A stretch of 64,000 bases of DNA, from the NCBI GenBank assembly GCA_003290165.1, contig QNQO01000683.1:248001-312000 (forward strand), read 5' to 3'. Positions 62,739-64,000 of the stretch are shown piece after piece; within the stretch, counting starts at the first letter, position 1, and each line of letters starts with the position of its first letter. Made by a program: the position numbers and the translations under genes. The notes below the pieces were generated by a model, which was not told where the DNA came from, did not search any database, and worked only from the letters and a program-made list of their open reading frames with translations. Source of the stretch: Berberis thunbergii (taxonomy: Eukaryota > Streptophyta > Magnoliopsida > Ranunculales > Berberidaceae).

Positions 62739-64000
62739 CATCGCAATAGTTGCCCAGCTCTCCAATCATCGTTCATCCATCATTATTCCACTCTCTATTC
62801 ATTTCCCACACAGCCATCATAATCCCATTATTTATTTTTCTTGCACAAGCTATCGCCCCTTTCATCCCCCTATTCGTTTTTTTTATTGCCCTCGCGGCAG
62901 CCTATGCGATGGTGGGTTCCCCACTCGTGAAGGCTGTTGCAAGGGAAAAAAATGACCCTCACAAAGGCACATGCATGTGGATTACTGACTGTCACAAAAT
63001 CCGCCGCGAGGGTGAGGAAAATAAACAAAAAGATAGAGAGGAAAAGTAATAAGAAAAGAGATGGGCGATGGCAGAATCGAGCGTCCATGTTCAGGTTTGA
63101 CCTAGTAAAGAAATAACCTTATTGAATTATCTTCCATTTTTGTTTTACATGCTATTGATGTTCATGTTGTTGTTATTCAGAATACGGGTTAATAGAGGGT
63201 GAGAAAATTATTGAGATAGTGACGGTTGTGGGAGGGGATATGGGAAATTGAGTCGAGTAAGAAGGAAGAAGATGAATAGCAATTTAATTGGGTAGTGTGG
63301 GTTAGCAAATAAAATAAGGTATGGCAATGCGGAACAGTGGAATCTGTAGTGTTAAAAATTCGCTACCTTATTTATTTGTTGGGCGCTATTTGATGGATTG
63401 GCCATCTTCAGTATCATGAATGACTTTAGTGTCACCACAACAACAAGAAATAGAGGCATTTTCACCTACAAGGTTTTTTCCTTTCTTTTTTTGCAAATCT
63501 AGTTTCTGATTTTCAAAACAACATGTGACCATCCAAATACTACTCAATGTTCCACAAACAGACAACCACCACCAGGATGGTTGACAACCACTGCCACCCC
63601 CACGTCGACCATCACCCATGATTCAACTATGTTAAGAACCCGCCTTACAAAATCTATCAAGCAGCGGAGGCCAATTACTTAACCATGACCCTAACATTCT
63701 ACCACTGTCTCATAGGGCATCGGGTGTGGTTTTTCATTCTGTCAAATTTTAGATTCGATCTGTTATTAAATCTGATGTAATTATAGTCGAAGAAATATCA
63801 ATCGGTTTTTGCTCTACGCTTCCAAAGTTGGCATCATTATTAGTTTTCACTCTACCCGACGCTTATCAATGGTAATCATTTCCCAACAACTCATATTCAA
63901 TGACTCAGTGTCATGCCCAAACACATAATACTGATAAAATCTAGCATTTCAAGCCTGAGTTCTCAATGAGCGGAATGGCAATTGCTTGACTGGAATCCCA
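62739..64000. other. Right-edge intergenic sequence
   Basis: I recognise no gene, RNA or mobile element here. An open frame at 62750-63049 starts with a hydrophobic stretch but has no family resemblance, and its opposite strand is also open, which argues for chance. Confidence 0.5.

Overview
This window is nuclear DNA of a flowering plant, probably a dicot. The species cannot be named from sequence alone. The evidence is GT-AG introns averaging several hundred bases, plant-type gene families (a cinnamoyl-CoA-reductase-like tandem array, a plant BIG-type ARF-GEF, TRAPPC11, an organellar-type glutamyl-tRNA synthetase) and intergenic DNA full of small hAT, Harbinger-like and fold-back elements, a FAR1-type MULE transposase relic and L1-type LINE scraps. 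I saw no CRISPR array, operon, tRNA, rRNA or viral gene.

Layout. 1-4974 (+): the 3' end of one CCR-like reductase, then a complete six-exon CCR-like gene with a hAT element in its second intron. 4975-8712: intergenic, framed by a long inverted repeat with a second hAT-like element nested in it. 8713-20760 (+): two tandem paralogous single-RRM RNA-binding-protein genes with identical exon plans, each with two introns in the 3' UTR. 20876-22980: a dense cluster of CTAG-ended fold-back elements. 23394-36878 (-): a BIG1-like ARF guanine-nucleotide exchange factor. Exons 2-11 read cleanly; the N-terminal exon carries many frameshifts. 38922-46549 (-): an organellar glutamyl-tRNA synthetase whose exons are also repeatedly frameshifted. 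46673-47110: more fold-back elements. 48006-50205 (+): a decayed FAR1/MULE transposase. 50540-51352 (+): an L1-type LINE remnant. 51660-52530: a second fold-back cluster. 53703-61390 (-): an intact nine-exon TRAPPC11 gene. 61824-62730: another hAT-like element. The last 1.3 kb holds nothing I recognise.

How the genes relate. They are ordinary plant housekeeping or metabolic neighbours and do not form one pathway. BIG1 and TRAPPC11 both serve Golgi/TGN membrane traffic, but their proximity need not mean anything.

The most notable observation is quality-like. In about 10.3 kb of reconstructed coding exons outside 35.8-46.3 kb (CCR, both RBPs, BIG1 exons 2-11, TRAPPC11) I found no frameshift. 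Nearly every coding exon inside that block has one-base indels while the amino-acid matches stay high. That suggests either two recently dying genes side by side or an unpolished assembly segment. The second notable item is the fold-back family that clusters in gene-flanking DNA. Exon coordinates were worked out by hand from splice sites and reading-frame continuity. Family names come from memory of the protein families, not from a search.
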